DNA from: JAIXWP01 sp965247015
Lineage (GTDB): Bacteria > Bacteroidota > Bacteroidia > Flavobacteriales_D > Sanyastnellaceae
Reading direction: 5' to 3'
NCBI GenBank assembly: GCA_965247015.1
Contig: CBDFGG010000006.1
Span: 310,001-374,000 of the forward strand
Length of the DNA: 64,000 nucleotides
Of the stretch, positions 1 through 7,898 are shown piece by piece. The position numbers were made by a program, and so were the translations under genes. Positions within the stretch are counted from its first letter, which is position 1. Each line of letters opens with the position of its first letter. The notes under the pieces were generated by a model. That model was not told the DNA's origin and made no database searches. It was given only the letters and a program-made list of their open reading frames with translations.

Positions 1-1169
1 CCTAAACTTTTCTTAAAGCGCTTAAATAGTTCTTGATTAGCTAATGGCCTTTTTCCAGAATTGCTTATTATAAAACTTGATGGGTTCAACCGGACTTCTA
101 TTACTCCTTTTTGCGAGTTATGCCTAATTGAATTGAAAAGTAAATTATTAATCAGAATTTCAACCAAAACTTTATTCCCACTAACGGCACAATCTTTTTC
201 TATTGAAGTCCGAATACTCAATTCTTTGCTTGAAAAATGTTCCTGTAATTGCTCAATGCATTCATTTGCTATGTTGCTCAAGTTTAAAGTTTCGCTTTCA
301 TCAAACTGGTGGTTTTCTATCTTAGCAAGTAACAATAAGTTTGTATTTATGCGCGAAGCCCTTGTCAATGTTTTGTTTATGTCCTCAACAATTTGGTACT
401 GTCTGTCTGTTAAAGCTTCTTTTTGTAAAAGTATGTCCAATTTATTTTTGATAATTGCCAAAGGTGTTTGCAACTCGTGCGAAGCATTTTCGGTGAACTC
501 TTTTTGGGATTTATATACTGAAATGGAATGTTCAATCAACTTGTTTAAGACTTCATTTAATTGTTGAAACTCAATAATATTCGAGTTTTCAAACTTTATA
601 CTGGTCTGTGAGTTTAGATTAAATTCTTTTAGCTTATTCAATGTTTTTTTAAAAGGTTCCCAAAGCTTCACAGATAATTTTCTATTGAGAATGAGAAAGC
701 CGATCACTAAAATCACGAAAAAGAACAATGTGAGCATCGCAATAGCAACAACGGTTTCTTCGCTTTCTTCTACATTGGTTTCAACGGTTAACAAATATGC
801 TTCTCCATTTATATCAATCACTCTTGATAATCCCTTAAATCGGTCTATTTCTTTTTTTTTCACATAGAGATTTTCTCTTAAAACAGTATAGGTACTATCC
901 TTTCTGGTTTGGTGCTTATTTATCTTCTGTAAATTCGTTCCAGGTTGAATTTTGTTCCAAAGAATGATGCTTTGATCTAATTCAGTTTCTGTTACTCCCA
1001 AATGATTAAGTTCATATTCAGTTCTTTCAGCTATAATTTCATTATGCTCATCTAATTCATTTAACCAAATACTATCGACTAAATAATAATAAGCTGGGAC
1101 ACTTGCTGCTAAAACAACAAGTGCATATATGGTAAATGATTTAAGTGATTTGTTTAATAATTTATTCAT
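1..1169 (-). CDS. Sensor histidine kinase, 3' end cut by the window edge
   Basis: Membrane sensor kinase that should phosphorylate the response regulator encoded just upstream. Reading the minus strand from ATG at 1169 gives about 389 codons open to the edge. A membrane segment at residues ~13-30, an extracytoplasmic loop of ~110 residues and a second segment at ~139-161 are followed by the HisKA box FTENASHELQTPLAII, with the phospho-acceptor His near residue 229, and the N-box NNLLFNSIRHN of the ATPase domain; the G boxes lie outside the window. The start codon overlaps the regulator stop (ATGA, 1166-1169), so the two are translationally coupled. Such pairs often control metal-efflux genes in Bacteroidota, but the ligand cannot be read from this sequence. 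Confidence 0.9.
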   Translation of the reverse strand, partial: MNKLLNKSLKSFTIYALVVLAASVPAYYYLVDSIWLNELDEHNEIIAERTEYELNHLGVTETELDQSIILWNKIQPGTNLQKINKHQTRKDSTYTVLRENLYVKKKEIDRFKGLSRVIDINGEAYLLTVETNVEESEETVVAIAMLTLFFFVILVIGFLILNRKLSVKLWEPFKKTLNKLKEFNLNSQTSIKFENSNIIEFQQLNEVLNKLIEHSISVYKSQKEFTENASHELQTPLAIIKNKLDILLQKEALTDRQYQIVEDINKTLTRASRINTNLLLLAKIENHQFDESETLNLSNIANECIEQLQEHFSSKELSIRTSIEKDCAVSGNKVLVEILINNLLFNSIRHNSQKGVIEVRLNPSSFIISNSGKRPLANQELFKRFKKSL

Positions 1170-1840
1170 TCTTTCCATTTATAACCAGTTCCGTAAACCG
1201 TTTTTAAATAGCTATCGCAGCCAGCTTCACTCAATTTCTTTTTTAGGTTTTTTATGTGAGCATAAACAAAATCGTGATTGTCCAACAAATCTGAAAAGTC
1301 TCCTGAAAGATGTTCGGCTAATATGCTTTTTGAAATTACTCTGTTCTTATTCCCAACAAAATAAAGCAGCAAATCAAATTCTTTTTTGGTGAGAATTACG
1401 GGGAGATTGTGAACTGAAACTGTCTTTGCAAGTAAGTCTATTTCTAATTCGTTTTGTCGAACAGTATTTGAATTGCTAAATTGTTTTCTTCGAATAATGG
1501 AGTATATTCTTGCTGCTAATTCCGAAAGATGAAATGGTTTTGTCAAATAATCATCTGCACCAGTTTGAAGCCCTTTTATTTTGTCGTCCAATGCGTTTTT
1601 TGCGGAAATAATTATTACTCCTTCTTGTTTATTTTGATTTTTCAGTTCCTCAAGTATATTCATTCCATTACCGTCAGGCAGCATTAAATCAAGCACTATA
1701 CATTCGTAATGATATGATTCGATTTTCTCTAATGCTTGATTATATGTTCTGGCAAACTCACACAGATAGTTTTCTTCTGACAGGTATTCCGAAATGCTAT
1801 TTGCTAGTTCGTTCTCGTCTTCGATAATCAATATTTTCAT
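1166..1840 (-). CDS. OmpR-family response regulator
   Basis: DNA-binding response regulator of 224 residues, the normal length for the OmpR/PhoB family. The receiver domain (1-~120) has the acidic pair EDE at the start, the phospho-acceptor Asp in VLDLMLPDGNG (~residue 51-52) and the conserved Lys in YLTKPF. The C-terminal winged helix (~130-224) ends in the usual TVYGTGYKW. It is the first gene of a minus-strand pair with the kinase. The TGCA-rich palindromic region at 1981-2084 lies ~140 bp upstream of its start and could contain its operator. The pair lies outside the putative integrated element that carries the metal-efflux genes, so a regulatory link to those genes is only a guess. Confidence 0.93.
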   Translation of the reverse strand: MKILIIEDENELANSISEYLSEENYLCEFARTYNQALEKIESYHYECIVLDLMLPDGNGMNILEELKNQNKQEGVIIISAKNALDDKIKGLQTGADDYLTKPFHLSELAARIYSIIRRKQFSNSNTVRQNELEIDLLAKTVSVHNLPVILTKKEFDLLLYFVGNKNRVISKSILAEHLSGDFSDLLDNHDFVYAHIKNLKKKLSEAGCDSYLKTVYGTGYKWKE

Positions 1841-1980
1841 TCTGAAAAGTTACTGTTTAAATTTTGTAGAAATTTTGAATAGGGTTGTTTTGACTCAAAA
1901 ATATAAAACCATATGAATTAAGATAATGGGATCTTACCTACTTAATTCTAGTTTTCAATATTTTAAAATCAGTGCAGCCT

Positions 1981-2084
1981 GTGCACTCCCCCCGAATCAT
2001 GTATCCAGTGCAAAAGTGCAATCCCTATACATAGGGGATTGCACTTTTGCACTAATGATTCAATTGCACAACTGCACTGAAAAT
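1981..2084. repeat. TGCA-rich palindromic repeat, left copy of a long inverted repeat
   Basis: The core is an imperfect palindrome whose left arm is AGTGCAAAAGTGCAATCCC and whose right arm is its complement, separated by ~8 A/T-rich bases. More GTGCA/TGCAC half-sites flank it. Nearly the same ~100 bp occurs in inverted orientation at 35770-35873, where it lies just upstream of rteC. Here it is followed by an rteC-like fragment. Multiple iterated half-sites suggest a regulator operator or an iteron-type replication site; the sequence alone does not decide between them. Confidence 0.75.
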
Positions 2085-2142
2085 TTTGCAACTATTTTTT
2101 TGAGAACAGCGTTCAAAATGTTGTATTAAATTACTCCATTTT

Positions 2143-2307
2143 ATGCACGAAATCTTCAGTGAAGTGGTGAAAGAGATTTCTGTTCGTAAGGTTGAAATGA
2201 AGATAAAATCAAAGTCTCGGTTAAACCTCTTTGAAAATGAATGGAGACATTTCTTGGCTAGAATGCAATTGATAATACTTATAATTTTGGCACGATCTCT
2301 TTATTAA
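2143..2307 (+). pseudogene. Truncated rteC-like fragment
   Basis: An open stretch from ATG at 2143 encodes a segment (FSEVVKEISVRKVEMKIKSK at its core) nearly identical to residues ~12-45 of the RteC-like protein encoded at 35742-34868. Homology fades after ~2240 and the frame stops at 2305-2307. The DNA is close to the intact gene but not identical, so this is a diverged remnant rather than a very recent copy. Together with the palindromic repeat before it, it is one arm of a ~260 bp inverted repeat whose other arm is ~33.5 kb away. It suggests a related element once had this side of the tRNA-Ser locus. Confidence 0.75.
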
Positions 2308-2375
2308 TTACACTCGCTGGAAGATGAGATTATCTGTTTTCTACAAAATACGAACTAAAATTGAAAAGAGTCACT

Positions 2376-3020
2376 TCAACATATCCAAATTAATTTCTTC
2401 TTTGCGATAGTCCATGAATCATTTTTCTTTACGAGTATATAACCATAGGCTTCAGAACAAAACTCTGAACAATGATAAGTGACTTCAACGTAGGTTGTTT
2501 TTTGATCCATTGAGAAAATGGGAATAGAAATGCCATAGTATGATTTTTCTAGTTCGGAAGATTTTGATGCTTTCACGATGTTAAGTTGTTTAAGATAAGC
2601 ACCGGTGTATGCGAAGTGTTGAGATTGATTATTCTGATATTGGATATACGTTGAGTCAGAAAGGGTAAAATACTTTGAAGTGTTCGGAAGATTAAACTCT
2701 ATTAGTGTAAGAAAAGGAATACTATGGGGAGGATCTGGTATTATATTTTCAGAATTTACATCAAACCTGACAACAGTAAATTTCTCCAGCTCTACGATGA
2801 GTCTTGCTAAATTTTCCTCATGTTTGGAATTATCTCCATCGAACTCTGAAGTAGTGTCAATAACAGATTGATCAAGGAAAATGGGGTTTATACTTTGAAG
2901 AAGGATTGTTTCAACGACATCATTAATTTCCTTTTCATCAGGCATAGTGTATGCGACCTTGTCCTTTTGTGAACATGCCAAAATAAGGATTGCTAGTAGG
3001 ACTACTATTATTGATTTCAT
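2376..3020 (-). CDS. Hypothetical lipoprotein
   Basis: A 214-residue protein with a lipoprotein signal peptide: hydrophobic residues ~3-15 followed by the lipobox LILAC, giving a predicted lipid-modified Cys at ~16. The mature part is acidic at first and then beta-rich, with three Cys near the end (CSEFCSEAYGY and a terminal IC). I do not recognise a family. It stands alone, with the tRNA-Ser gene downstream on the other strand, and probably belongs to the chromosome beside the integration site. Confidence 0.75.
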   Translation of the reverse strand: MKSIIVVLLAILILACSQKDKVAYTMPDEKEINDVVETILLQSINPIFLDQSVIDTTSEFDGDNSKHEENLARLIVELEKFTVVRFDVNSENIIPDPPHSIPFLTLIEFNLPNTSKYFTLSDSTYIQYQNNQSQHFAYTGAYLKQLNIVKASKSSELEKSYYGISIPIFSMDQKTTYVEVTYHCSEFCSEAYGYILVKKNDSWTIAKKKLIWIC

Positions 3021-3262
3021 TTAAACAGTTATGATCCTAAGTTACAACAATACCGAAGAGAGATCATCAATCCATTTAGACTTTCAAAAATCCAAAGGAG
3101 ATTTTCGAAAAAACACAAAAAGGGATGCTATTACTGTCTCTTTACTCAGCTCCAATTCTCGAAAATCACTGTAATTACTGAAATATTTGGTAGAAAGGAG
3201 GAAGTTTTACGGATTGATTATGAATATATTATAAAGACAATAAAATATTTTTGTTGTGAAAG

Positions 3263-3292
3263 TTTGCAAAATAGAAAAAAAGACTACTTTTG
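3263..3292 (+). promoter_or_regulatory. Bacteroidetes-type promoter for tRNA-Ser
   Basis: TTTG at 3263-3266 and TACTTTTG at 3285-3292 match the Bacteroidetes -33 (TTTG) and -7 (TAnnTTTG) elements with ~18 bp between them. The tRNA starts at 3297, close to the expected transcription start, as in compact tRNA transcription units. Confidence 0.65.
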
Positions 3293-3296
3293 CCGC

Positions 3297-3381
3297 GGAG
3301 AGTTGGCAGAGTGGTCGATTGCGGCAGTCTTGAAAACTGTTGACTGTAACAGGTCCGGGGGTTCGAATCCCTCACTCTCCG
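3297..3381 (+). tRNA. tRNA-Ser (UGA)
   Basis: The acceptor arms GGAGAGT (3297-3303) and ACTCTCC (3374-3380) pair fully and the discriminator is G3381, as expected for serine. The anticodon loop CTTGAAA (3329-3335) carries anticodon TGA at 3331-3333, closed by CAGT/ACTG. A long variable arm and the T loop TTCGAAT are present. The 85-nt length fits a class II tRNA. CCA is not encoded. The 3' end is the integration target of the downstream recombinase. Confidence 0.95.
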
Positions 3382-3382
3382 C
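3370..3382 (+). other. attL core in the tRNA-Ser 3' end
   Basis: CCTCACTCTCCGC at the tRNA 3' end is repeated exactly at 46177-46189. Tyrosine recombinases commonly use tRNA 3' ends, and the integrase gene starts 256 bp downstream. Confidence 0.65.
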
Positions 3383-3404
3383 TTCGAGAGAATACTCAAA
3401 TGCG

Positions 3405-3443
3405 AAAAGCCGTGAAAGTAGTTGACTTTCACGGCTTTTTTGT
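3405..3443 (+). terminator. Rho-independent terminator after tRNA-Ser
   Basis: The stem AAAGCCGTGAAAGT/ACTTTCACGGCTTT is followed by a T run, with a short loop. It ends the tRNA transcript and separates it from the integrase promoter. Confidence 0.85.
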
Positions 3444-3494
3444 TTTTGTCGATACGACACAAAACGTCAAAAAGCGCATAGTTTCTTTCCAAAA

Positions 3495-3578
3495 GCGTGA
3501 CCCCTTTTTGAAAAATGCAAAAAGGGTCACGCGAAAGCGGACAAGTCGCACTAAGTCAATTTATTACGCTTTCGCAAG
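3495..3578. repeat. Inverted repeats at the left element end, possible recombinase arm sites
   Basis: GCGTGACCC (3495-3503) pairs with GGGTCACGC (3524-3532), with T5/A5 extending the stem. A second pair is GCGAAAGCG and CGCTTTCGC. The 10-mer GCGTGACCCC recurs at 46106-46115 inside the right end, and AGTCGCAC (3544-3551) recurs inverted at 46059-46066. Shared short motifs inside both ends fit integrase or excision-factor binding. Confidence 0.5.
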
Positions 3579-3600
3579 TCTAAACGGTCTAATACTTTTG
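3570..3600 (+). promoter_or_regulatory. Probable integrase promoter
   Basis: TACTTTTG at 3593-3600 fits the Bacteroidetes -7 consensus TAnnTTTG. A weak -33-like TTTCG lies ~19 bp upstream, inside the inverted repeat, which would let recombinase binding repress its own gene. The integrase ATG is at 3638. Confidence 0.5.
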
Positions 3601-3637
3601 TAACATCAATGGGGGGCGCACATAAAAACATACAATT

Positions 3638-4876
3638 ATGTCGTCAAGAAATTCATTCAATCTGTTTTTTTACATCAACAGATCAAAACAAAAAAGAAAT
3701 GGAGAGTGTCCAGTTATGCTTCGCATTACACTCAATGGGAGATCGGTGGCAGTGAGTTTAAAGCGCAGCATCAATGCTGAGATATGGGAACCCGCTGCGG
3801 GGGTGGCCAAGGGTAAGTCAAATGAAGCATTGAGCATGAACAAGTATATTGATGCTGTTCGTGTAAGGGCTTACGAAAAACACAACGAACTTCTCACTAC
3901 GCGAGATGAACTCAGTCCGGAATTATTACGTGATGCAATTCTAAACATCAACTCTGCAAAAGGTAAAATGCTTGTTGAAGTTTGGGAGGAACACAACCTG
4001 CAATTGAAGGAGTTGATAGGAAGAGAAACTTCCTATGCCAATTACCAGAAGTATTCTACTTGTCTTCGCTATATGAGAGAGTTTCTATGGACGTTTGTGA
4101 AGGCGGAGGATATTTTAATCAAGCTGGTCGATAGAAATCTCGTGACCAAGTTTGAGCACTTTTTAAAAGTAGAGAAAGGATGCAATTACAACACTACCGT
4201 CAAGTACTTGCAAAACTTCAAGAAGATTACGAAAAGAGCACAGCATAACGGTTGGTTAGTCCAGGATCCATTTGCAACGTTGAAGCTTTCTCTTAAAGAA
4301 GTGGATCGACCTTACTTGACCGAGGGCGAACTACTTACACTGATGGACAAACAATTCAAGATTGAGCGATTGATGCATGTGAGGGATATGTTCGTTTTTT
4401 CTTGTTATACAGGACTTGCCTATGCGGACATTCATAAGTTGAAACGTAGTGAGCTAGAAAGAAGTCCTAACGGCAAGCTATGGATACGTACTAGAAGACA
4501 AAAGACGGGCGTTAGAGCTCACATTCCACTGCTTGATGTTGCAGAGCAAATTCTCGATAAGTATGCGGAGTATAACGTTCCAATCGATGCGCCTATCCTA
4601 CCAATAATTAGCAACCAGAAAATGAATGCTTACTTGAAAGAAATTGCGGACCTGTGTGGTATCGATAAATGCCTCTCCTTTCACGTCGCAAGGCATACGT
4701 TCGCAACGACTGTTACTTTGATGAATGGAGTCCCAATTGAATCCGTCAGTAAAATGCTTGGACATAAGAATATCAAGAGCACCCAGCACTACGCCCGCGT
4801 GGTCGATCAAAAGGTTGGCGAAGACATGGAACAATTGGCGCTCAAATTGGAATCAAAGTTGGCTATGGTGAGCTAA
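3638..4876 (+). CDS. Tyrosine recombinase (integrase)
   Basis: Site-specific recombinase of 412 residues, as in Bacteroidetes phages and conjugative transposons. An N-terminal SAM-like arm domain (~1-110) and a core-binding domain (~115-210) precede the catalytic domain. Visible catalytic residues are H349 and R352 in HVARHTFAT, H376 in LGHKN and the nucleophile Y385 in HYARV. The position of the first catalytic Arg is Ala261 in TGLAYADI; loss of this Arg is known in the IntDOT-like group and does not by itself mean an inactive enzyme. It lies next to the tRNA-Ser 3' end and is the obvious enzyme for integration and excision of the element. Confidence 0.95.
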   Translation: MSSRNSFNLFFYINRSKQKRNGECPVMLRITLNGRSVAVSLKRSINAEIWEPAAGVAKGKSNEALSMNKYIDAVRVRAYEKHNELLTTRDELSPELLRDAILNINSAKGKMLVEVWEEHNLQLKELIGRETSYANYQKYSTCLRYMREFLWTFVKAEDILIKLVDRNLVTKFEHFLKVEKGCNYNTTVKYLQNFKKITKRAQHNGWLVQDPFATLKLSLKEVDRPYLTEGELLTLMDKQFKIERLMHVRDMFVFSCYTGLAYADIHKLKRSELERSPNGKLWIRTRRQKTGVRAHIPLLDVAEQILDKYAEYNVPIDAPILPIISNQKMNAYLKEIADLCGIDKCLSFHVARHTFATTVTLMNGVPIESVSKMLGHKNIKSTQHYARVVDQKVGEDMEQLALKLESKLAMVS

Positions 4877-4932
4877 TTGTTCCCTTTGTTTACGAAGATG
4901 TATAAAATGCCGTTTAAAGACGCGCTAAGGGT

Positions 4933-4960
4933 AAAGGGAGAATTTGCGTTCTCCCTTTTT
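4933..4960 (+). terminator. Rho-independent terminator after the integrase gene
   Basis: GGGAGAA (4936-4942) pairs with TTCTCCC (4949-4955), followed by five T. It separates integrase transcription from the next small gene. Confidence 0.85.
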
Positions 4961-4979
4961 CATTTCTGAACTTTGTGTT

Positions 4980-5201
4980 ATGGAAGATATTTTTAAAATA
5001 AGGGCTTACGGGTATAGCGAATTGGCGCAGTTATACTTTCCTCATATAACTAAGAAAAGTGCGAGCGTTCAGCTTCGCCGCTGGATAGTCCTGAACAAGA
5101 AGTTAGAATTCGAACTTTTAGAGACAGGATTTAAGCCAGGCCAAAGATTGCTGACTCCAAAACAAGTTCAAATCATTACAGAAATACTAGGAAAGCCTTA
5201 A
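4980..5201 (+). CDS. DUF4248-like small protein
   Basis: A 73-residue protein from ATG at 4980. FKIRAYGYSELAQLYFPHIT at the N terminus and a C-terminal LLTPKQVQIITEILGKP match the pattern I know for the DUF4248 family of Bacteroidetes phages and mobile elements, whose function is unknown. An in-frame ATG at 4944 lies inside the terminator region and is unlikely as a start. The size and charge suggest a small DNA-binding protein, but that is a guess. Its place beside the integrase fits an element-borne regulator. Confidence 0.8.
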   Translation: MEDIFKIRAYGYSELAQLYFPHITKKSASVQLRRWIVLNKKLEFELLETGFKPGQRLLTPKQVQIITEILGKP

Positions 5202-5215
5202 TCCAACATTGACTA

Positions 5216-6175
5216 CTAAAAATTAGAATTAAATCTATTTTTTCTGTTTGCCCAATTCTTATTGAGAAGAATTTGATCTACAAGCGCACTTTTTGAAATG
5301 ATTTGATTACCTTGAAGATAGTAGATGTAATCACTCTTCAAACCAGCAAGATTATCAATAAAAACTGGAAAGCTCATATAGTCCAAAAATTTTCTCCAAT
5401 GCTTCTTATCGAGTCTTATTGACTCAAACTTATCAGTTAGATGATAGTCATAAGAAATCTGAAAATTCTCTAAATAAAAGTTCAATTTATCAAACCCAAA
5501 TTGAGAGATGAATAATTCACGAACACTTCGCTGCAGGAAATAAACCATATCTCTTAAATCTCTGTTGATTTGGAAATCAATGGTTAAGTAATAGCCATTC
5601 TCTTCATTGATTTTACAGTTTTTATCAATCTCTTTCATCGCAATATATTCTGGTCTATTCATTAGCTTTTTTCTGAATTCATCCATGTCATATTCATCAA
5701 GATTGGGAAGGTGCTCGGCTATTGATATTTGAAGATAATTTTGTCTTGGAATAAGTTTGAAAAACAACTTACAATGTTGCAGTAGATTTTTTCCGTTGAC
5801 AATCCACACCATATTCTCTTGACCATAAAAAGACTCTCTCTTTTCAATCTCCTCCAGTTTGATTGGTGAATTCTGAATCTCCACAACGGTGCCATTTGGT
5901 AGCTTCACATCCGCTCTATGAATCTCACCAGTAGCTTTATCTTCCATTCTAACCTCCTGATATTCTTTGTCGAATTTATTCTGCCAGTCTATATGCCACT
6001 GTGTAATTGGCTCATGCCATTTGTCGCAATCAGGAGTTTTTGAATGGCTCCAATACTTAGATTTGACACGTCCATCTCTTCCAAAAACTTTAGAGTTACA
6101 GTCTGGGCAAATTGCTTCTTCTCGAGAATAAGTGACTTCAATTTTTTCATCAAGGGAATTTATTGCGTATCTCAT
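5216..6175 (-). CDS. CoiA-like nuclease-domain protein
   Basis: A 319-residue protein. The N terminus has a zinc-ribbon-like CPDC and a later Cys/His cluster (SKYWSHSKTPDCDKWHEP). Next come TQWHIDWQNKF, HRADVKLPNGTVVEIQNSPI and WIVNGKN, the pattern of the competence protein CoiA-like family, whose core is a PD-(D/E)xK-type nuclease fold (here the Asp of RADV and the Glu of EIQ). No family assignment is clear for the C-terminal ~170 residues. It is read with the membrane protein upstream (28-nt gap), on the strand opposite to the flanking element genes and with lower G+C. Proteins of this kind occur in defence cargo; a role in restricting incoming DNA is an inference. Confidence 0.7.
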   Translation of the reverse strand: MRYAINSLDEKIEVTYSREEAICPDCNSKVFGRDGRVKSKYWSHSKTPDCDKWHEPITQWHIDWQNKFDKEYQEVRMEDKATGEIHRADVKLPNGTVVEIQNSPIKLEEIEKRESFYGQENMVWIVNGKNLLQHCKLFFKLIPRQNYLQISIAEHLPNLDEYDMDEFRKKLMNRPEYIAMKEIDKNCKINEENGYYLTIDFQINRDLRDMVYFLQRSVRELFISQFGFDKLNFYLENFQISYDYHLTDKFESIRLDKKHWRKFLDYMSFPVFIDNLAGLKSDYIYYLQGNQIISKSALVDQILLNKNWANRKNRFNSNF

Positions 6176-6203
6176 GATTTAAAAGTTATTAAAATCGCTA
6201 GTA

Positions 6204-6743
6204 CTATTTTAGAAAACCCTGCCTTGTTGGATTGGGATCAACTTTTACTTTAAGCTTAGAAAAGTCATATAGTTCCAGAATATCTTTCTGTATAAGAACT
6301 TCAATTTCATCTCTCAAAGTATAAATCCTTTCGTAATGCTTTTTGCCATAACTAATTAAAGCTTTATCGTCATGAATTCCTTCAAAGAAGGCTTCATTAA
6401 GCAAATTTTTTAATTCAAGAACTTTTTCTCTTGTTTCTAAATTGATCCAAAGACTATTCAAACTTGCTTTGCTTATGGGCTCCGTTGATTCTTCATAGAG
6501 TTTTTCTCCTAAGGAAAAGATTCTATGATAGACCTTTAGATCTCTCACATCAATTACCGATAACTTCAAAATCATTATTTGATCTTCAATGCAATCGTAA
6601 ACGGCTATTCTCTTATCAATTACTTTTTTGTAATACTCATGTTTAAAATCAATTTTTTTCAGAATTCTGGATACTCCAAAGTTGATGAGAACAGAAACAA
6701 CTGAGGCTATAAGTGTAGATGTAAGAATTTCTGATGAGTTCAT
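6204..6743 (-). CDS. Hypothetical membrane-anchored protein
   Basis: A 179-residue protein with one N-terminal membrane segment (~residues 7-27) and a mostly helical, charged cytoplasmic part. I do not recognise the family. It is the first gene of a two-gene minus-strand unit with the CoiA-like gene. A membrane helical protein beside a nuclease is a common arrangement in two-gene defence modules, so the pair may act together, but nothing in the sequence proves it. Confidence 0.7.
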   Translation of the reverse strand: MNSSEILTSTLIASVVSVLINFGVSRILKKIDFKHEYYKKVIDKRIAVYDCIEDQIMILKLSVIDVRDLKVYHRIFSLGEKLYEESTEPISKASLNSLWINLETREKVLELKNLLNEAFFEGIHDDKALISYGKKHYERIYTLRDEIEVLIQKDILELYDFSKLKVKVDPNPTRQGFLK

Positions 6744-7162
6744 ATATAGAAAGAATATGTTTTAGAAGTTATTCATTAAGTTCGTCGGATATAGAGGACT
6801 AATTTTTTGCATTCACCTTTTACATCAAATGATAGCTGACTTTACCAGATGTTATTCAACGCTGAAAACTACTAGAAGTTTTTACAGCTTCACCGTTTGT
6901 TGAAAAAAATGAATTTAGAATGCTATCATTTCTCTGATAAGTATTTAAAGTGAACCACTGCGGATAACTTCGAACCAGAAAAGATTTGTAGTTAGGAACT
7001 AAAGTGTGCTCTTCTGTAAATCGCACAATAGTCAGATTATAGAAATTCGGTATTACTGGAATTAGAAAGAGTCTTTCGAAATGATATATGCGTGGATAGA
7101 AACAAACGGAAACTTCATTTCCAAGAGTGTCCCGAATCTTGTCTCCTCAACAGACGAGAATT
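6744..7162. other. Intergenic region before the virus-like operon
   Basis: These 419 bp hold no convincing gene. A short open frame from 7081 is in the wrong frame relative to the first operon gene and looks accidental. The region must contain divergent promoters for the minus-strand pair and the plus-strand operon. I see no clean TAnnTTTG box upstream of 7163, so the operon may use a non-host-type promoter or an activator. Confidence 0.5.
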
Positions 7163-7405
7163 ATGCACCCCACACAAGACACAGGCACATTTACAACAGT
7201 TTCCGGCATGGTCGGGGGTGTGGTGAAGGCCATCACGGCAAAGCCAGTATTAATGGCTATCAGTTTCGGTACACTTTCCAATGTCATGTTCTATGCTGCT
7301 GCTTCGGCAACGGTAGGATATTTTGTTAAGCTCGGCCTTGATCGTCTCGCAGCTAAGTTCAAGTCTAAGGATAGCAATCAAAACAGCCCTAAAGTAGATG
7401 AATAA
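7163..7405 (+). CDS. Small membrane protein, first gene of the virus-like operon
   Basis: About 80 residues from ATG at 7163; an in-frame ATG lies at 7127. A hydrophobic stretch at ~28-57, with many Gly/Ala/Ser, is followed by a Lys-rich tail. No known family. The stop overlaps the next start (ATG at 7398 inside GATGAATAA), the first of many overlaps in this operon. Membrane proteins of this kind are expected for a particle with an internal lipid membrane or for an entry channel, but this is inference from context. Confidence 0.65.
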   Translation: MHPTQDTGTFTTVSGMVGGVVKAITAKPVLMAISFGTLSNVMFYAAASATVGYFVKLGLDRLAAKFKSKDSNQNSPKVDE

Positions 7406-7898
7406 GCTTGTGGGCATAGGATTGATCGGTGCTGGCGCATTTGGTCTCATTCAACTTCTTCGAATGAAGAATGTGAGTGATTCCATTTCAACACGCCTCG
7501 TAAATCCTCGTATCCATAAGGTAAGTCTCACGGGGATGTCATTTAGAACGGAAGTATCCATCAATAACCCAACTCGCGATAGTATTACTATCACAAAGCC
7601 TGTAGTAACACTCACTACCAACGGTAAGCTCTTAACTCAGTCCGCATCAGAAAACAAAACAATCACCATAGAGCCCCTCAACGTCTCCCAGATAGACACC
7701 ATTGAGCTGACTCTTGGTTGGACGGTCATCGGCACGTTCGTAGTTGGTATTTTGAAAAAGATACCGGAGATCATTGCAGCGCACAAATCGGGTAAACAAA
7801 CCAATTTGCTTCAAGTATTGGGTATTCCAATGGAAATGACATTTTCTACCTATGCTAACGGGATTTTCTATCAATCTAAACCTGAAAAAATTCTGTAA
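7398..7898 (+). CDS. Membrane-anchored LEA14/WHy-like beta-sandwich protein
   Basis: A 166-residue protein. An N-terminal membrane segment (~3-21) is followed by a region with NPRIHKVSLTGMSFRTEVSI, NPT, ITITKPVVTL and IEPLNVSQI, the alternating pattern of the LEA type 2 / WHy fold (a fibronectin-like sandwich). Proteins of this fold occur in Bacteroidetes mobile elements without a proven role. It is coupled to both neighbours: its start overlaps the previous stop and its stop overlaps the next start (TAATG at 7896-7900). A structural or membrane-associated particle protein is likely from context. Confidence 0.7.
   Translation: MNKLVGIGLIGAGAFGLIQLLRMKNVSDSISTRLVNPRIHKVSLTGMSFRTEVSINNPTRDSITITKPVVTLTTNGKLLTQSASENKTITIEPLNVSQIDTIELTLGWTVIGTFVVGILKKIPEIIAAHKSGKQTNLLQVLGIPMEMTFSTYANGIFYQSKPEKIL

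Noticed and set aside
61..867. Plus-strand open frames opposite the sensor kinase
   Set aside because: The minus strand carries recognisable HisKA and ATPase motifs throughout.
3638..4876. Inactive integrase because the first catalytic Arg is Ala261
   Set aside because: IntDOT-like recombinases of Bacteroidetes also lack this Arg and are active.
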